Positions 49,001 through 57,242 are shown, counted from the first letter of the stretch. The stretch is DNA of 64,000 bases from Echinicola rosea (GCF_005281475.1 NZ_CP040106.1:2384501-2448500); one strand, 5' to 3'. The notes: generated by a model from the sequence alone, not told the origin. A program made the numbers and translations.

Positions 49001-51859
49001 ATCAGCCTGGAAAATGTCAGCGCCGATGCTACCTACTGGGTAGAAGTAAACGGTAATTCGGGATGCACCGGTAGTGAAAGAACCAGCATATCGGTAACCG
49101 TAAATGCGGTGGGAACTCCAGAAGATATAGATGCGGCTGATGCGACCATTTGTGCCGGAGATACTTATACGTTGAGTGCTGGTACCAGCACAGTGGAGAG
49201 TCCGGTATTTACATGGTACACCGATGCAGCCCTGAACAATGTGGTGACTGATCTAACGGTATCACCGTCGAGTACAAGGATGTATTATGTAACCGTAAGT
49301 GGAGATGGCGTATGTGAAAATCCTCCCGGAGAAGCCAAGGCCGTTACCATTACGGTAAATAGAAATGCTGTAAAAGCAGATATAGATGCCGATGGAGGGA
49401 CGATTTGTGCAGGAGATACGTTTACACTTTCTGCTACCAGTACAACAATCCAAGACCCTGTGTTTACTTGGTTTACTGATGCCGCGTTGACGATGGTAGT
49501 CTCAGACCCAGAAGTAATGCCGGCCGCTACCAAGAACTATTACGTGGCCGTAAGTGGAGATGGTGTATGCGCCAGTAACACTGATAATGCGGTCATGGTG
49601 ACCGTGACAGTAAATAGAAATGCTACCGCTTCTGATATTCAGGCTGATGACGCCACCATTTGTGAAGGGGATAGCCATACCTTGAATGCGAGCAGTACTA
49701 CGGTCGATGATCCGGTATTTACGTGGTATTCAGATGCAGAATTGACAAATGAACTGACCGATCCTACCGTTAGTCCCGAAGTGACGACTACTTATTATGT
49801 GGCCGTGAGCGGTGATGGCGTCTGTGCCAATAAGCCAGGACAAGGAAAAGCAGTGACCGTCACGGTGAATAGAGGGGCTACTGCGGATGATATCGAGGCT
49901 AGCGGAGCGACGATCTGTGCGGGTGAAAGTTTTACCCTTGAAGCGACAAGCACGATCAGTAATGCTTCCTTTACATGGTACAGTGATGCAGCCTTGACCA
50001 ACCCGATCAGCGACCTGGAAGTTTCGCCAGCGAGTACCACTACTTATTATGTGACCGTTACGGGTGATGATGTGTGCGAAAATACATCTGGTAGCGCCAA
50101 AGCTGTAACCGTGACGGTCAATAGGATCGGTACCGCCTCAGACATTCAGGCAGAAGGAACTACGATCTGTACCGGCGAAAGTTATACACTTACCGCCAGC
50201 AGCAGTATCGAAAATGCTACATTCACATGGTATGCAGATGAAGACCTTACCGATGAAATCACCGATGCAGAGGTAAACCCTTCAGTGACGACTACTTATT
50301 ATGTGACCGTCAGTGGTACCGGGGTTTGTGAAAATAACCCTGGCACTGCCAAAGCAGTAACCGTCGTGGTGAATAGAAACGCCACCGCTGATGATATCGA
50401 GGCCGATGGCGGGACTGTATGTCCTGGCGGCAGCTTCACCCTTACTGCCAACAGCAGCGTGCCCGGCTCAGTATTTACCTGGTATGCAGATGCTGATCTG
50501 ACGATGGAGCTGGAAGATATGGAGGTAATGCCTACCGCCACTACAACATATTATGTAACAGTTCAGGGTGACGGTGTTTGTGAGAACAGACCTGGAGATG
50601 CCTTGTCAATAACTGTAACCGTCAATACAGTTCCCACTCCGACTACCGACATGACTACCCAGACCTTCTGTGGTACCGGTGGAGGTACGATCGCAGACCT
50701 ACAGGTAAATGAAGCAAGCATTGTTTGGTACGATGCCGCTACTGGCGGAACCCAACTGAATCCATCCGATGCACTCATGGAAGGCATGACTTATTATGCC
50801 GCCCAGGTGGATGTCAATACGGGATGTGAGAGTGTCGAAAGATTGGCGATCATGGTTGAGGATTGTGCCCACTTGGAAGTGACCAAAACAGCAGAACTGC
50901 CAACCGTTGTGGTCGGACAGATGTTTAATTACACCATTGCCATTACGAATTCAGGAGCAGTTCCCGCCCAAAATGTGGTGGTAACCGATGATGTGCCTGC
51001 TGAGCTACAGGTCTTGGAAGCTTCTCATGAAGGTGCCGTTTCGGGTAACAATGTCACTTGGACAATTGCTGAAATTGGAGCAGGTGAGACCTTGGAGCTG
51101 ACACTTGGTGTGATGGCATTGACAGAAAGCCAAGGGGTAGTAAACAGTGTCACCGCGGATAGTGATAATTCCGATCCAGACGATGACGACTCTGATCCTA
51201 CGACCATCCTAAGCGATGATGTTGACTTGGCAATGGACAAAACAGTGTCCGCACCAGTGATTGAGATCGGTCAGGAATTTACTTACATCCTTACCGTGAC
51301 CAATAAAACGGCCACACCAGCACTGAATGTGACCTTGACAGATTATATGCCAGATCAGGTGAGGTATTTGGGATCCAATGCTCCTGCGGATATAATTGAA
51401 AATTACGACGCTAATTCTGGGGAGTTGACCTTCACTATTCCTGAAATACCAGGAGAGACCGTGGTAGAGATCATGCTTCGTGTAGAGGCACGGGACCGCG
51501 GCTTGGTGACCAACTCAGCCACAGTGGAAACAGCGGATCAAATCGATCGTTTCGAGGGCGATAATACCGCTACCATTAGTCACGATCAGTTGAAAGTCAC
51601 TATACCTAATGTGTTCTCTCCAAATGGTGACGGCATCAATGATACTTGGGAGATCGAAGGATTGACGGAGCTATATCCTGACAATGAGATCATCGTGGTC
51701 AATCGATGGGGTGGGGAAGTGTTCAAGACTTCCAACTACAACAATGATTGGGATGGTGGATCCCTTGACGAAGGAACCTACTACTACAGGGTGATCATCA
51801 GGGATGGAGATTCAGGAAGAGAAACCGAGTTTACAGGATACGTAACCATTTTAAGATAA
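43079..51859 (+). CDS. Giant secreted repeat protein with gliding-type (type B) T9SS C-terminal domain
   Basis: A 2,926-residue cell-surface protein. A signal peptide covers about 1-30 (VLFLLLLLSFHGLYGQ). The N-terminal third has several copies of an unfamiliar module (about 40-230, 250-395, 566-741, 742-908, and again 1467-1620) with DPxxAxDxxxxT and FDRxxI landmarks. Ig-like domains fill the middle, and six near-tandem repeats of about 84 residues lie at about 2011-2517, each with TICAG, FTWYxDAxLT, TTTYYVTVSGDGVCEN and VTVTVNR elements. Two DUF11 domains follow (about 2596 and 2714). The end (about 2839-2926; NVFSPNGDGINDTW, WDGG) is the CHU_C/type B sorting domain. It is SprB-like in plan and may serve in adhesion or gliding. 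PorP/SprF follows after 7 bp. Confidence 0.93.
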   Translation: MASIFTKPITCRDVTVLFLLLLLSFHGLYGQGTKIVADEVTHFSPNVPAGLLDFPPYDKHTVENPENATVDDEHFGRLLASPGLLAGLGSYHGELELKYPLTIPANTTTYVRVDGSSGLFNLLLGGSLGNLLGDVLSLVALGEQEFTIIARNGNTEVFSRSTDQGFNIERARVITGADGNFYIAITPDAEYDRVFIENGSLSLIGLGDEVNLDVFTAYTYESASICGNPVGTSYDVSGVNLDLLNLSGSAADDLHLAIDGDESTFTALSPGVLSIAGVLEQHFYFDGIGKDTDEVMVTFSADPDVLDVNLLGNIELVAYNGDTEVGRQDLENLGSELLGIAQLDLLGLLADGETVTFTMTPGAAFDRFEIEVSTLLDLGTSQSLRVHEVTRTPGRPVIDGVDDEQNMLVCAGEDVTLNAAVASGDQIKWYDAPIGGNLLHTGASFNIGEIGGKSTYYASTVRPGCAEASIRVPATVDINKNPRISLNGSAVYTMAVGESFFLPAATAVNEDGSDVPVTWTGLEGAPFTAPNIAGQFTQGGRYVYRVSATGAECTNFVDVVVNVFDPEGCPPVYNRRYATSAEDFTTSSLLGLQLGSVSSTELAAGSNMQDYSELLETVGTSLLGLTGETSQTIRWNTMVPAGTPVSIKLGREYGAAGVAGGIYVQAVDGDPVNGDELLGIRQVADANLVSAVNGINEFVYTFIPVDANGVPVPYNAVKISLASLLNAVQQVRVYGAYYHETSTTLESCTFGALDYLAGFESIIGGLDVASGLTSVTDPALAFDNDESTYAVMNNAVGVNVSTKLDVTFAAPAIAGDSVFIKVGAATGLLDLTLLEGYTIQRYLGNQEVGEPLEVGSSLLELRLLEGDTEQALTFINDTPFDRIKILTGGVVEAIDNLRVYEIKLIPLSELDGEQHDDTTGKDYIEICPGDIIELPDASCDQIKFYTDETGDTALTTDEIAAWAPGTVQTVYLQTVRFGCEDGIDRRPIEIRVKESSGDLLENILVNGIDAGAFCPSSEPVTLEASLISGAPSSVDYQWFVDNAGTPEPLSDETNASVELSGLTAGDYTYYLSLSADGFCTPGPIAVDFTINRNATDDDINIDDLTQCVGVPAMLSPSSGIANPVFTWYYDAAKTAPITDGDTDGGISYAINADGELTITGIADGSSEVVYVTVTGDEVCENIEGKKVTATVSDNLPAPTFSVADVSLCGTGQDAEFEVTNSAGGFTYTVYDAATGGTEVTSGVSITNNIITISDVAAGASYWVAVSGAGGCVGTIRSEISVTVLPIADESDLEVIGAPICEGQTTTLSASSATVTNPIFRWYSDADLTNLIHEGFEYEVSPASTTTYYVTVQGDGICENLPGTATAATLTVNEVPDVPGVSGDVSISEGFGTMLSASVGDPAPANVEIVWYDEAGNELATGASYNTGPLSQGTYTFYAQARNSASGCTSAGRGEVTVTVGPPNPIEDCTIANAQTNGTDPICVLCSVEDPNNAVDGNPNTYARFIAPASVSGGVWQELKFPSNGTAGDTIIVTIGSGGSLIDLDLLSGLRFETYNGQTSNSDGGVVDDNVIDLRLLEGQEDKAEIVFAAGGNFDRVRISYMPLAGILNSGWRVYQAQTNYSSPTSISSGTEVCAGDMATLSATASDGTTLRWYDTATGGTMLEEGASYTTGALMTPGTVTYYLAVVKGTCEDPERIPVDVLVKPSPTAADIAVSGNENPVCADVPVVLTPSVAPGSTLVTGAGAFSWYLDAARTMPIEDGDVDGGISYAIDANGVLTITGLSGADSPYRYYVSVVGDNGCENAPDMLKEVPVEINRNATDADIGLADEITQCVGTPVTLTPSTDVADPVFSWYLDEAKTMPINDGDSDGSVTYSIAPSGALTIEGIAENSSEMFYVTVSGRDVCENIAGKGVNVRTSNTLDKPVLNMADMVVCGTGNDAIFEVTNFAGGLTYKLFDAEIGGNEVTDGISIVDNIISLENVSADATYWVEVNGNSGCTGSERTSISVTVNAVGTPEDIDAADATICAGDTYTLSAGTSTVESPVFTWYTDAALNNVVTDLTVSPSSTRMYYVTVSGDGVCENPPGEAKAVTITVNRNAVKADIDADGGTICAGDTFTLSATSTTIQDPVFTWFTDAALTMVVSDPEVMPAATKNYYVAVSGDGVCASNTDNAVMVTVTVNRNATASDIQADDATICEGDSHTLNASSTTVDDPVFTWYSDAELTNELTDPTVSPEVTTTYYVAVSGDGVCANKPGQGKAVTVTVNRGATADDIEASGATICAGESFTLEATSTISNASFTWYSDAALTNPISDLEVSPASTTTYYVTVTGDDVCENTSGSAKAVTVTVNRIGTASDIQAEGTTICTGESYTLTASSSIENATFTWYADEDLTDEITDAEVNPSVTTTYYVTVSGTGVCENNPGTAKAVTVVVNRNATADDIEADGGTVCPGGSFTLTANSSVPGSVFTWYADADLTMELEDMEVMPTATTTYYVTVQGDGVCENRPGDALSITVTVNTVPTPTTDMTTQTFCGTGGGTIADLQVNEASIVWYDAATGGTQLNPSDALMEGMTYYAAQVDVNTGCESVERLAIMVEDCAHLEVTKTAELPTVVVGQMFNYTIAITNSGAVPAQNVVVTDDVPAELQVLEASHEGAVSGNNVTWTIAEIGAGETLELTLGVMALTESQGVVNSVTADSDNSDPDDDDSDPTTILSDDVDLAMDKTVSAPVIEIGQEFTYILTVTNKTATPALNVTLTDYMPDQVRYLGSNAPADIIENYDANSGELTFTIPEIPGETVVEIMLRVEARDRGLVTNSATVETADQIDRFEGDNTATISHDQLKVTIPNVFSPNGDGINDTWEIEGLTELYPDNEIIVVNRWGGEVFKTSNYNNDWDGGSLDEGTYYYRVIIRDGDSGRETEFTGYVTILR
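49109..50630 (+). repeat. Six near-tandem ~250-bp coding repeats in the giant gene
   Basis: Six consecutive units of 84-86 codons, each starting near a TICAG-type cysteine segment and ending in VTVNR, make up residues about 2011-2517. The protein sequence is more alike than the DNA, with many synonymous differences, so the repeats are old or held by selection. A related single unit lies at about 46,930-47,200, and a larger two-domain block at about 46,350-46,930 recurs at about 48,520-49,110. Confidence 0.85.
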
Positions 51860-51866
51860 AGAATCG

Positions 51867-52835
51867 ATGAAAAGCTTAAAATACATCTTGATCGTAGCGG
51901 GGATAATTTTTACTTGCTTGGATGCAAAGGCCCAGCAGGCTCCCGTTTTCAGTCAGTATATGTTTAACCCCTTGTTCTTGAACCCTGCCTATGCAGGGTA
52001 CAAGCAACAAATATACCTTCAGAGTTATTACAGGAAACAGTGGACAAGTGTACCGGGAAGCCCGGAGACATTTGCCATCTCCGGTGATGGATTGATTACC
52101 GATACCAATGTCGGGATCGGTGGTCATATCATGGTGGATCGTTTGGGTGCGCAGAAAACCACCGGTGGATATGCCAATACAGCCTATCACCTTAGGGTCT
52201 CCAATGAAGGTTATTTAAGTTTTGGACTTGGTGCCGGGCTAGTGAATACCAGCTTGGATGGAGCCATGCTAAATCCGATGGATCCTTCGGATCCGTCGGT
52301 CTCCACTGGTAACGAAAGGGTCCTTTACCCTGATCTCAGGGCGGGGTTATTTTACTATAACCCAAAATTCTATGCTGGGCTGTCCGCTGACAACTTGTTT
52401 TCTTCCAGTTTTAATTTTGACAATGGAGCCGTGCTGGTACAGCCTTCTTCCAACCTGTACCTGACAGCAGGAACCATCATCGATGTGTCCTATAATGTGG
52501 CCATAAAGCCCTCCATACTTTATGCAGAGGACTTTAACGGGCCTTCTAGGTTGGATTTGAATGCATTTGTGCTGTTGGGTGAAAAATTGTGGGTAGGAGC
52601 TTCCTATCGAACATCGGTAAACCTCCAAGGAGAGGAGTTTCAAGGGGAAACCAAACGACCGGTATCCGTGGTGGGCTTAGTAGAGTTTTATGTGAATGAC
52701 CGCCTCAGGATTGGGTATGCTTACGATCACAATGTATCGGGATTCAGTACCAAGGCCTTTTCTACACATGATTTCTCTGTGGGGTATTTGTTCCCGCCAA
52801 AACGCGTGAAATTAGTTTCTCCAAGATATTTTTAA
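51867..52835 (+). CDS. Type IX secretion membrane protein, PorP/SprF family
   Basis: A 322-residue outer-membrane barrel. The signal peptide ends LDAKAQ, and the mature start QAPVFSQYMFNPLFLNPAYAG is the hallmark of PorP/SprF. Barrel strands continue to the end (DFSVGYLF). SprF-type proteins work with one partner adhesin that has a type B C-terminal domain, anchoring or exporting it through T9SS. The gene lies 7 bp after such an adhesin, so the pair is very likely functional. Confidence 0.97.
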   Translation: MKSLKYILIVAGIIFTCLDAKAQQAPVFSQYMFNPLFLNPAYAGYKQQIYLQSYYRKQWTSVPGSPETFAISGDGLITDTNVGIGGHIMVDRLGAQKTTGGYANTAYHLRVSNEGYLSFGLGAGLVNTSLDGAMLNPMDPSDPSVSTGNERVLYPDLRAGLFYYNPKFYAGLSADNLFSSSFNFDNGAVLVQPSSNLYLTAGTIIDVSYNVAIKPSILYAEDFNGPSRLDLNAFVLLGEKLWVGASYRTSVNLQGEEFQGETKRPVSVVGLVEFYVNDRLRIGYAYDHNVSGFSTKAFSTHDFSVGYLFPPKRVKLVSPRYF

Positions 52836-52844
52836 TTCAGATAT

Positions 52845-54824
52845 ATGATGAAAAGAACTACCTACTATTTTCTTACGGTATTGATATTGGCAGGGGTCTG
52901 TTCATGTTCCAGCTTGAAAAACAGGGACCTGATCAAGGGCGACCAGCAGTATGAAATGCTTAATTATGCCGTGGCAGTAAATCACTATAAAATAGCTTGG
53001 GAAAGAACAGAACTTCCGGAAGTAGCAAGAGGGTTGGCAAGATCCTATTTTGAGATGCGGGAGTTTGACCTGGCTGAATCATGGTATGCAAGGCTGGACA
53101 GGGAAGACCAACTTTCCAATCAGGACAGGCTTGATTTTGCCAAGGCACTCATTGCCAATTCCAAGTTTGATGAAGCGCGGATGCAACTGATCAAGTACAA
53201 CCGCTCTGAGGCCACCGAAGTAAGCCAAGATGAAATCAATAACTTACTCGAAACGGTAAAAGAGGCCAAATCCCTGCTCAATGCATCCAAGGATGTGCGC
53301 ATGACCAATCTTCAGGATGTGAATTCCCCTTTTGCTGATTTTGGTGCTTTTATCAAGGATAGCACTTTGGTTTTTGCCAGTGACCGAATGGACCAAGATC
53401 CTGATAAAATGAAAGTGGATCAGTACAATGCCCTGAGGAGTGATATTTATGGATGGACTGGAAACGGTTATTTGAGCGTCTATGAAGCCACGGGGGACTG
53501 GGACAATTACGACGTGGATACGGTCATCAAGTTGGATAAGTATAAGAGTGACCATCACAGTGGTCCTGTATTCGAGACGGAGAGCATGGTGTTTTGGGTA
53601 AAGGCCGGTAAACCCGGCAATAAACAAAAGGGTGATAATATAAACAAGAAGAACTATACGCTCTATCCGCAGGTGTTTTATAAAATAAAGAGAGATACCG
53701 TTTGGGGAGCACTCAAAGGGCTGCCTTTCAACAATCCCTATGAGTATTCTGTAAGTGATCCGTTTTGGGATGAAAAGGAAGAGCGGCTTTATTTTTCATC
53801 AGATAAGCCAGGAGGGCATGGCAAGGCGGACATTTATTACAGCAAGTATATGGGCGAGGACAAATGGTCCGAGCCGATTAATCTTGGAGATGAGATCAAC
53901 ACCTTTGGAGATGAACGGACACCATTTGTGGATAAGGACGGACAGCTTTATTTTTCCTCGGATGGTCGAAAAGGGCTCGGCGGATTGGATGTTTTCATGA
54001 GCAAACCCAATGGCAATCATTGGCAACAGCCAGAAAACCAAGGAACACCGATAAACTCCACCCGTGACGATTTTGCCTATTTTATCAATCCCGAAATTCC
54101 TGACAGGGGAGTGCTTTCTTCTGATCGTCAAGGCGGTGAAGGATGGGATGATGTGTATGCCTTTGTACTGGACATAAACTCTAAAATTTTTCTGAGCGGT
54201 ACCGTAAAGGACAAAGAATCCCTTGAGCCACTTCCCAATGCCGTGGTGGTGCTGTCCGATAAAAGCACTGGAACCGAATTTACCTATGTGACTGATGAAA
54301 AAGGGGAATATAGCTTCCAGCTGAATGAAGAGACCGTTTACGATGTCGAGGGCAAAAAGACCGACTACATTACCGCAGAGATCAAAGGGCTGAGCACAAA
54401 AGGGATCAGGTTGTTTGCCGATAGCACCATTGTCCGGGACCTGTATCTGGATAAAATCGAGATAGGCAAAACCATCGAGCTGGAGAATATTTACTATGAT
54501 TTTGACAAGTGGGAGATTCGGCCGGACGCGGCGTTGGAGCTGGATAAGCTGGTCAAAATCCTGGAAGACAATCCAACCATGAAAATTGAGCTGAATTCCC
54601 ATACAGATAGCCGTGGATCAGATTCCTATAACCAAACCCTTTCTGAAAAACGTGCCCAATCAGCAGTGGATTACATCATTTCCAGAGGTGTGTCCCGGGT
54701 GCGGATTGAGGCAAAAGGCTATGGGGAGTCGAGATTGCTGAATGAGTGTGACGATGGAGTAGAGTGTACCGATGAGCAGCATCAAGATAATCGTCGCACG
54801 GAATTTACGATCGTGGATTATTAA
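52845..54824 (+). CDS. OmpA-family lipoprotein with PD40 propeller (PorE/SprE-neighbourhood type)
   Basis: A 659-residue lipoprotein (lipobox GVCSCSS); the second codon is also ATG. It has an N-terminal TPR-like helical part (about 25-140), a WD40-like PD40 beta-propeller (about 155-430; RLYFSSDKPGGHGKADIYYS and GQLYFSSDGRKGLGGLDVF), a carboxypeptidase-regulatory beta domain (about 440-530), and an OmpA domain (about 545-659; NSHTDSRGSDSYNQTLSEKR) that binds peptidoglycan. The architecture is common beside PorP/SprF genes and matches PorE-type T9SS proteins, which tie the secretion complex to the cell wall. It starts 10 bp after porP. Confidence 0.93.
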   Translation: MMKRTTYYFLTVLILAGVCSCSSLKNRDLIKGDQQYEMLNYAVAVNHYKIAWERTELPEVARGLARSYFEMREFDLAESWYARLDREDQLSNQDRLDFAKALIANSKFDEARMQLIKYNRSEATEVSQDEINNLLETVKEAKSLLNASKDVRMTNLQDVNSPFADFGAFIKDSTLVFASDRMDQDPDKMKVDQYNALRSDIYGWTGNGYLSVYEATGDWDNYDVDTVIKLDKYKSDHHSGPVFETESMVFWVKAGKPGNKQKGDNINKKNYTLYPQVFYKIKRDTVWGALKGLPFNNPYEYSVSDPFWDEKEERLYFSSDKPGGHGKADIYYSKYMGEDKWSEPINLGDEINTFGDERTPFVDKDGQLYFSSDGRKGLGGLDVFMSKPNGNHWQQPENQGTPINSTRDDFAYFINPEIPDRGVLSSDRQGGEGWDDVYAFVLDINSKIFLSGTVKDKESLEPLPNAVVVLSDKSTGTEFTYVTDEKGEYSFQLNEETVYDVEGKKTDYITAEIKGLSTKGIRLFADSTIVRDLYLDKIEIGKTIELENIYYDFDKWEIRPDAALELDKLVKILEDNPTMKIELNSHTDSRGSDSYNQTLSEKRAQSAVDYIISRGVSRVRIEAKGYGESRLLNECDDGVECTDEQHQDNRRTEFTIVDY

Positions 54825-54857
54825 GGAGAGAAGTTTTTTCAAATAAAACTTTCAACT

Positions 54858-54864
54858 AGGAGGG
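54858..54864 (+). promoter_or_regulatory. Shine-Dalgarno-like AGGAGGG directly before a start codon
   Basis: AGGAGGG abuts the ATG at 54,865 with no spacer. Bacteroidota seldom rely on Shine-Dalgarno pairing, and this spacing is too short for the usual mechanism. No other in-frame start precedes the signal peptide. A similar AGGAGGG lies 2 bases before the ATG of the kinase gene at 58,627. Confidence 0.4.
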
Positions 54865-57222
54865 ATGAGTTCGGTAGTAGTTAATAATACCCTTCACGTT
54901 AATTTTTTAGGTGCCAAGACTGCCCGCAGGGCGGTCTTGGCCTTTTTTTGCTTGTGTTTTATCTGGCCTGCCGAGGTCAAGGGGCAGAAGGTTTATGCAG
55001 ATAATTATATAAGAAAGAGTAATAATGTCCCTGCGGGATGGTGGGATTTATTACCTCCATATAATAAAAAAACAGTATTAAATGAAAACGGGGCGGCTAA
55101 TGGAGGTGATGAACAATTTGCAACATTACTATCTAGTGCAGGTCTCATTTTAGACATAGGCGCTTATAGTGGGTATGTTGAAATCCAGTATGATGAGATT
55201 GTTCCTGCCAATACCCCGACTTATATCAGAGTGGATGGAGATGAGGGATTACTTGAACAATTATTAGGAGGGACGCTGGGTGAGCTTTTGAGTGGGGTGG
55301 CCGGCAGCATCTTGGGAAAGCAAATAATCAAAGTGGAAGCAAAGGATTCAAATGGGGTTCTGCTATTTGCTCAAAGCACACTAGGTGGGCTTGGATCTGC
55401 TGATCTTAAAATGGTCAAGGATAGAAATGGTTATTACCACTTAATGTTTACCCCAGACGTACCATATCAAAGGCTAAGAATCACCAATCTAGCGACGGCT
55501 TTAGCTGGTCTGGGTATTGAGTTTTACTTTGATGTGTATGAAGCTTTCTATTATGATGAAGCATGCAATTATGCTCCCGAATTTATCTCTTACGATGGCA
55601 GAGGGATTAACTTGGATGCGTTAAACTTAGGAGGAGGAATCGTGGAGCATCCTGAAAATGCCATTGATGATGATCCGGCCACGGCATCTTCAGTGAGTCC
55701 AGGCTTATTGAACGTCCTTGGGAGTTCTACACAGCAGTTTTATTTCACACAAGCTTCCGCTCCTACAGACGAGGTGATGGTGACATTGAGTGGAGACCCT
55801 TCTCTAGTGGACATAGAATTGTTGAGCAATGTTTCTTTTAAAGCTTTTAATGGAGATTCGCAGGTATTTGAGCAGGATTTGGGAGCTTTGTCAGCAGAAC
55901 TGTTGGGCTTGATCAAGCTGGACCTGCTGGGACTTCTTGGGGATGGAGAGGCGGTGACCTTTCCAGTTTCGCCGGGTGTTCCATTTGATCGGTTTGAGAT
56001 CAGTGTGGGCTCTTTTTTGGATGTCGATGTGGGGGAAGCCCTGAATGTCCACGAGGTGCAACGCACTGTAGGTATGCCGGATTTTGGCGGGGTGACAGGT
56101 AACAATTATTCCATTTGCGAAGGACAGCCCCTGAGTGTATCACCGCAAAGCTATGGAGGAGCCTCTCTCCGCTGGTATGAAGCACAAGAGGGAGGTACTC
56201 CCATTGGCACCACCGAAAGCTTGGATATTGATGAAGTGACAGAAGATAAAACCTATTACGTATCCAGTGTGGATGAATGCAGCGGGGAGGAAATAGAGTC
56301 CGCCAGGGTAGCGGTGGAGGTGGATGCATTGGCTGTTCCGGCACAGGAGGATTATGAGGCACTTCCCAGTCAGGCGACATATGGTGAAGGCGAAGTGGTG
56401 GTTTTGGGACCAAACTTGGAATTAAGTGCCGGTATAGAGAACCCACAGTTTAGCTGGTCTTTGGAGCCAGATGGCGTACCCACGATCACGGATGAATTGG
56501 TCGTGGATAAGGGGGGGCATACCGTGACTTACCGTTTACGGCCGGATGGGGCGTTGGAGATCGAAGGGCTTCTTCCAGAAGAAGAAATCGATGAAGTTTA
56601 CTTGATCTTACAAAATGGTGATACGGGATGTAGCGCCATCGAAGCAGTAGAGCAGGTGTTTGTTATCCTGCCGGTCAGCTGGTTACGGTTTGAGGGTTAT
56701 GCGAAGGAGAATGGAAATTATTTGAACTGGGAGTTTAGTGCTCAGAATCCCCTGATGCAGTTGATTGTCCAGCGAGCTGGTCCAGGACTCGAGTGGTACA
56801 AAATAGGGGAGATTAGCCTGTCAAGTGACCACATTTTTGGAGGGGTATTTGATTTTCCGGACGAAGCACCTGCTTCTGGCATAAACTTCTATCGGATCAA
56901 AGCGGTACAGCTCAATGGTAAGGAAAATTATTCCACTGTAATGCGGTTGGATAGCGAGATTGAAAGGCAGCAGGAATTTAGCATTTTTCCAAACCCCGTC
57001 ATGGATATTCCTGTATTGCGAAACCACAGCCCAAAGAAGTTTGATCATATTACGGTACAGGTCGTCAGCCAAAGCGGTGCTGTGGTGGATCGTTTTACTT
57101 TAGACCAATTGCTTCCGGGGCAGGCTAAAAAACTCTATCAAGGCAAGTCGCTCAAGCCTGGGGGGTATGTTTACCTGATCTATACCCAAGGACATGCCCA
57201 GCAGATAAAAGTGATATGGTAG
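54865..57222 (+). CDS. Secreted protein related to the giant adhesin's N-terminal half, type A-like sorting domain
   Basis: A 785-residue protein. Residues 1-41 form a long signal peptide (KTARRAVLAFFCLCFIWPA, cut near VKGQ). Residues about 42-230 and 232-404 match the first two modules of the 2,926-residue protein, including AIDDDPATASSVSPG and PFDRFEISVGS. An Ig-like domain (about 410-485) and a further beta region follow. The tail has the LPVSWLRFEGYAKENGNYLNW segment and a C-terminal domain (about 705-785; FSIFPNPV, GGYVYLIYT), which looks like the type A T9SS signal. Function is unknown; by context it is a second exported client of this cassette. A terminator-like hairpin overlaps its signal-peptide codons. 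Confidence 0.85.
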   Translation: MSSVVVNNTLHVNFLGAKTARRAVLAFFCLCFIWPAEVKGQKVYADNYIRKSNNVPAGWWDLLPPYNKKTVLNENGAANGGDEQFATLLSSAGLILDIGAYSGYVEIQYDEIVPANTPTYIRVDGDEGLLEQLLGGTLGELLSGVAGSILGKQIIKVEAKDSNGVLLFAQSTLGGLGSADLKMVKDRNGYYHLMFTPDVPYQRLRITNLATALAGLGIEFYFDVYEAFYYDEACNYAPEFISYDGRGINLDALNLGGGIVEHPENAIDDDPATASSVSPGLLNVLGSSTQQFYFTQASAPTDEVMVTLSGDPSLVDIELLSNVSFKAFNGDSQVFEQDLGALSAELLGLIKLDLLGLLGDGEAVTFPVSPGVPFDRFEISVGSFLDVDVGEALNVHEVQRTVGMPDFGGVTGNNYSICEGQPLSVSPQSYGGASLRWYEAQEGGTPIGTTESLDIDEVTEDKTYYVSSVDECSGEEIESARVAVEVDALAVPAQEDYEALPSQATYGEGEVVVLGPNLELSAGIENPQFSWSLEPDGVPTITDELVVDKGGHTVTYRLRPDGALEIEGLLPEEEIDEVYLILQNGDTGCSAIEAVEQVFVILPVSWLRFEGYAKENGNYLNWEFSAQNPLMQLIVQRAGPGLEWYKIGEISLSSDHIFGGVFDFPDEAPASGINFYRIKAVQLNGKENYSTVMRLDSEIERQQEFSIFPNPVMDIPVLRNHSPKKFDHITVQVVSQSGAVVDRFTLDQLLPGQAKKLYQGKSLKPGGYVYLIYTQGHAQQIKVIW
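54913..54950 (+). terminator. Terminator-like hairpin inside the 5' end of the 785-residue gene
   Basis: GCCAAGACTGCCC pairs with GGGCGGTCTTGGC over 13 positions (one G-U) around a GCA loop, followed by CTTTTTTT. It has every mark of an intrinsic terminator, 89 bp after the OmpA gene's stop, but it lies in codons 17-29 of the next frame. Either it attenuates readthrough into the last gene of the cassette, or that gene's true start differs from the one chosen. Confidence 0.8.
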
Positions 57223-57242
57223 CCCGAAGTGAGGGGCGTATT

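Noticed and set aside
49109..50630. Regular ~250-bp direct repeats considered as a CRISPR array
   Set aside because: The repeats are coding, vary in sequence, are far too long for CRISPR repeats, and no cas gene is nearby.
53799..54602. 267-codon minus-strand frame
   Set aside because: Antisense to the PD40/OmpA gene, which has clear domains in the plus frame.
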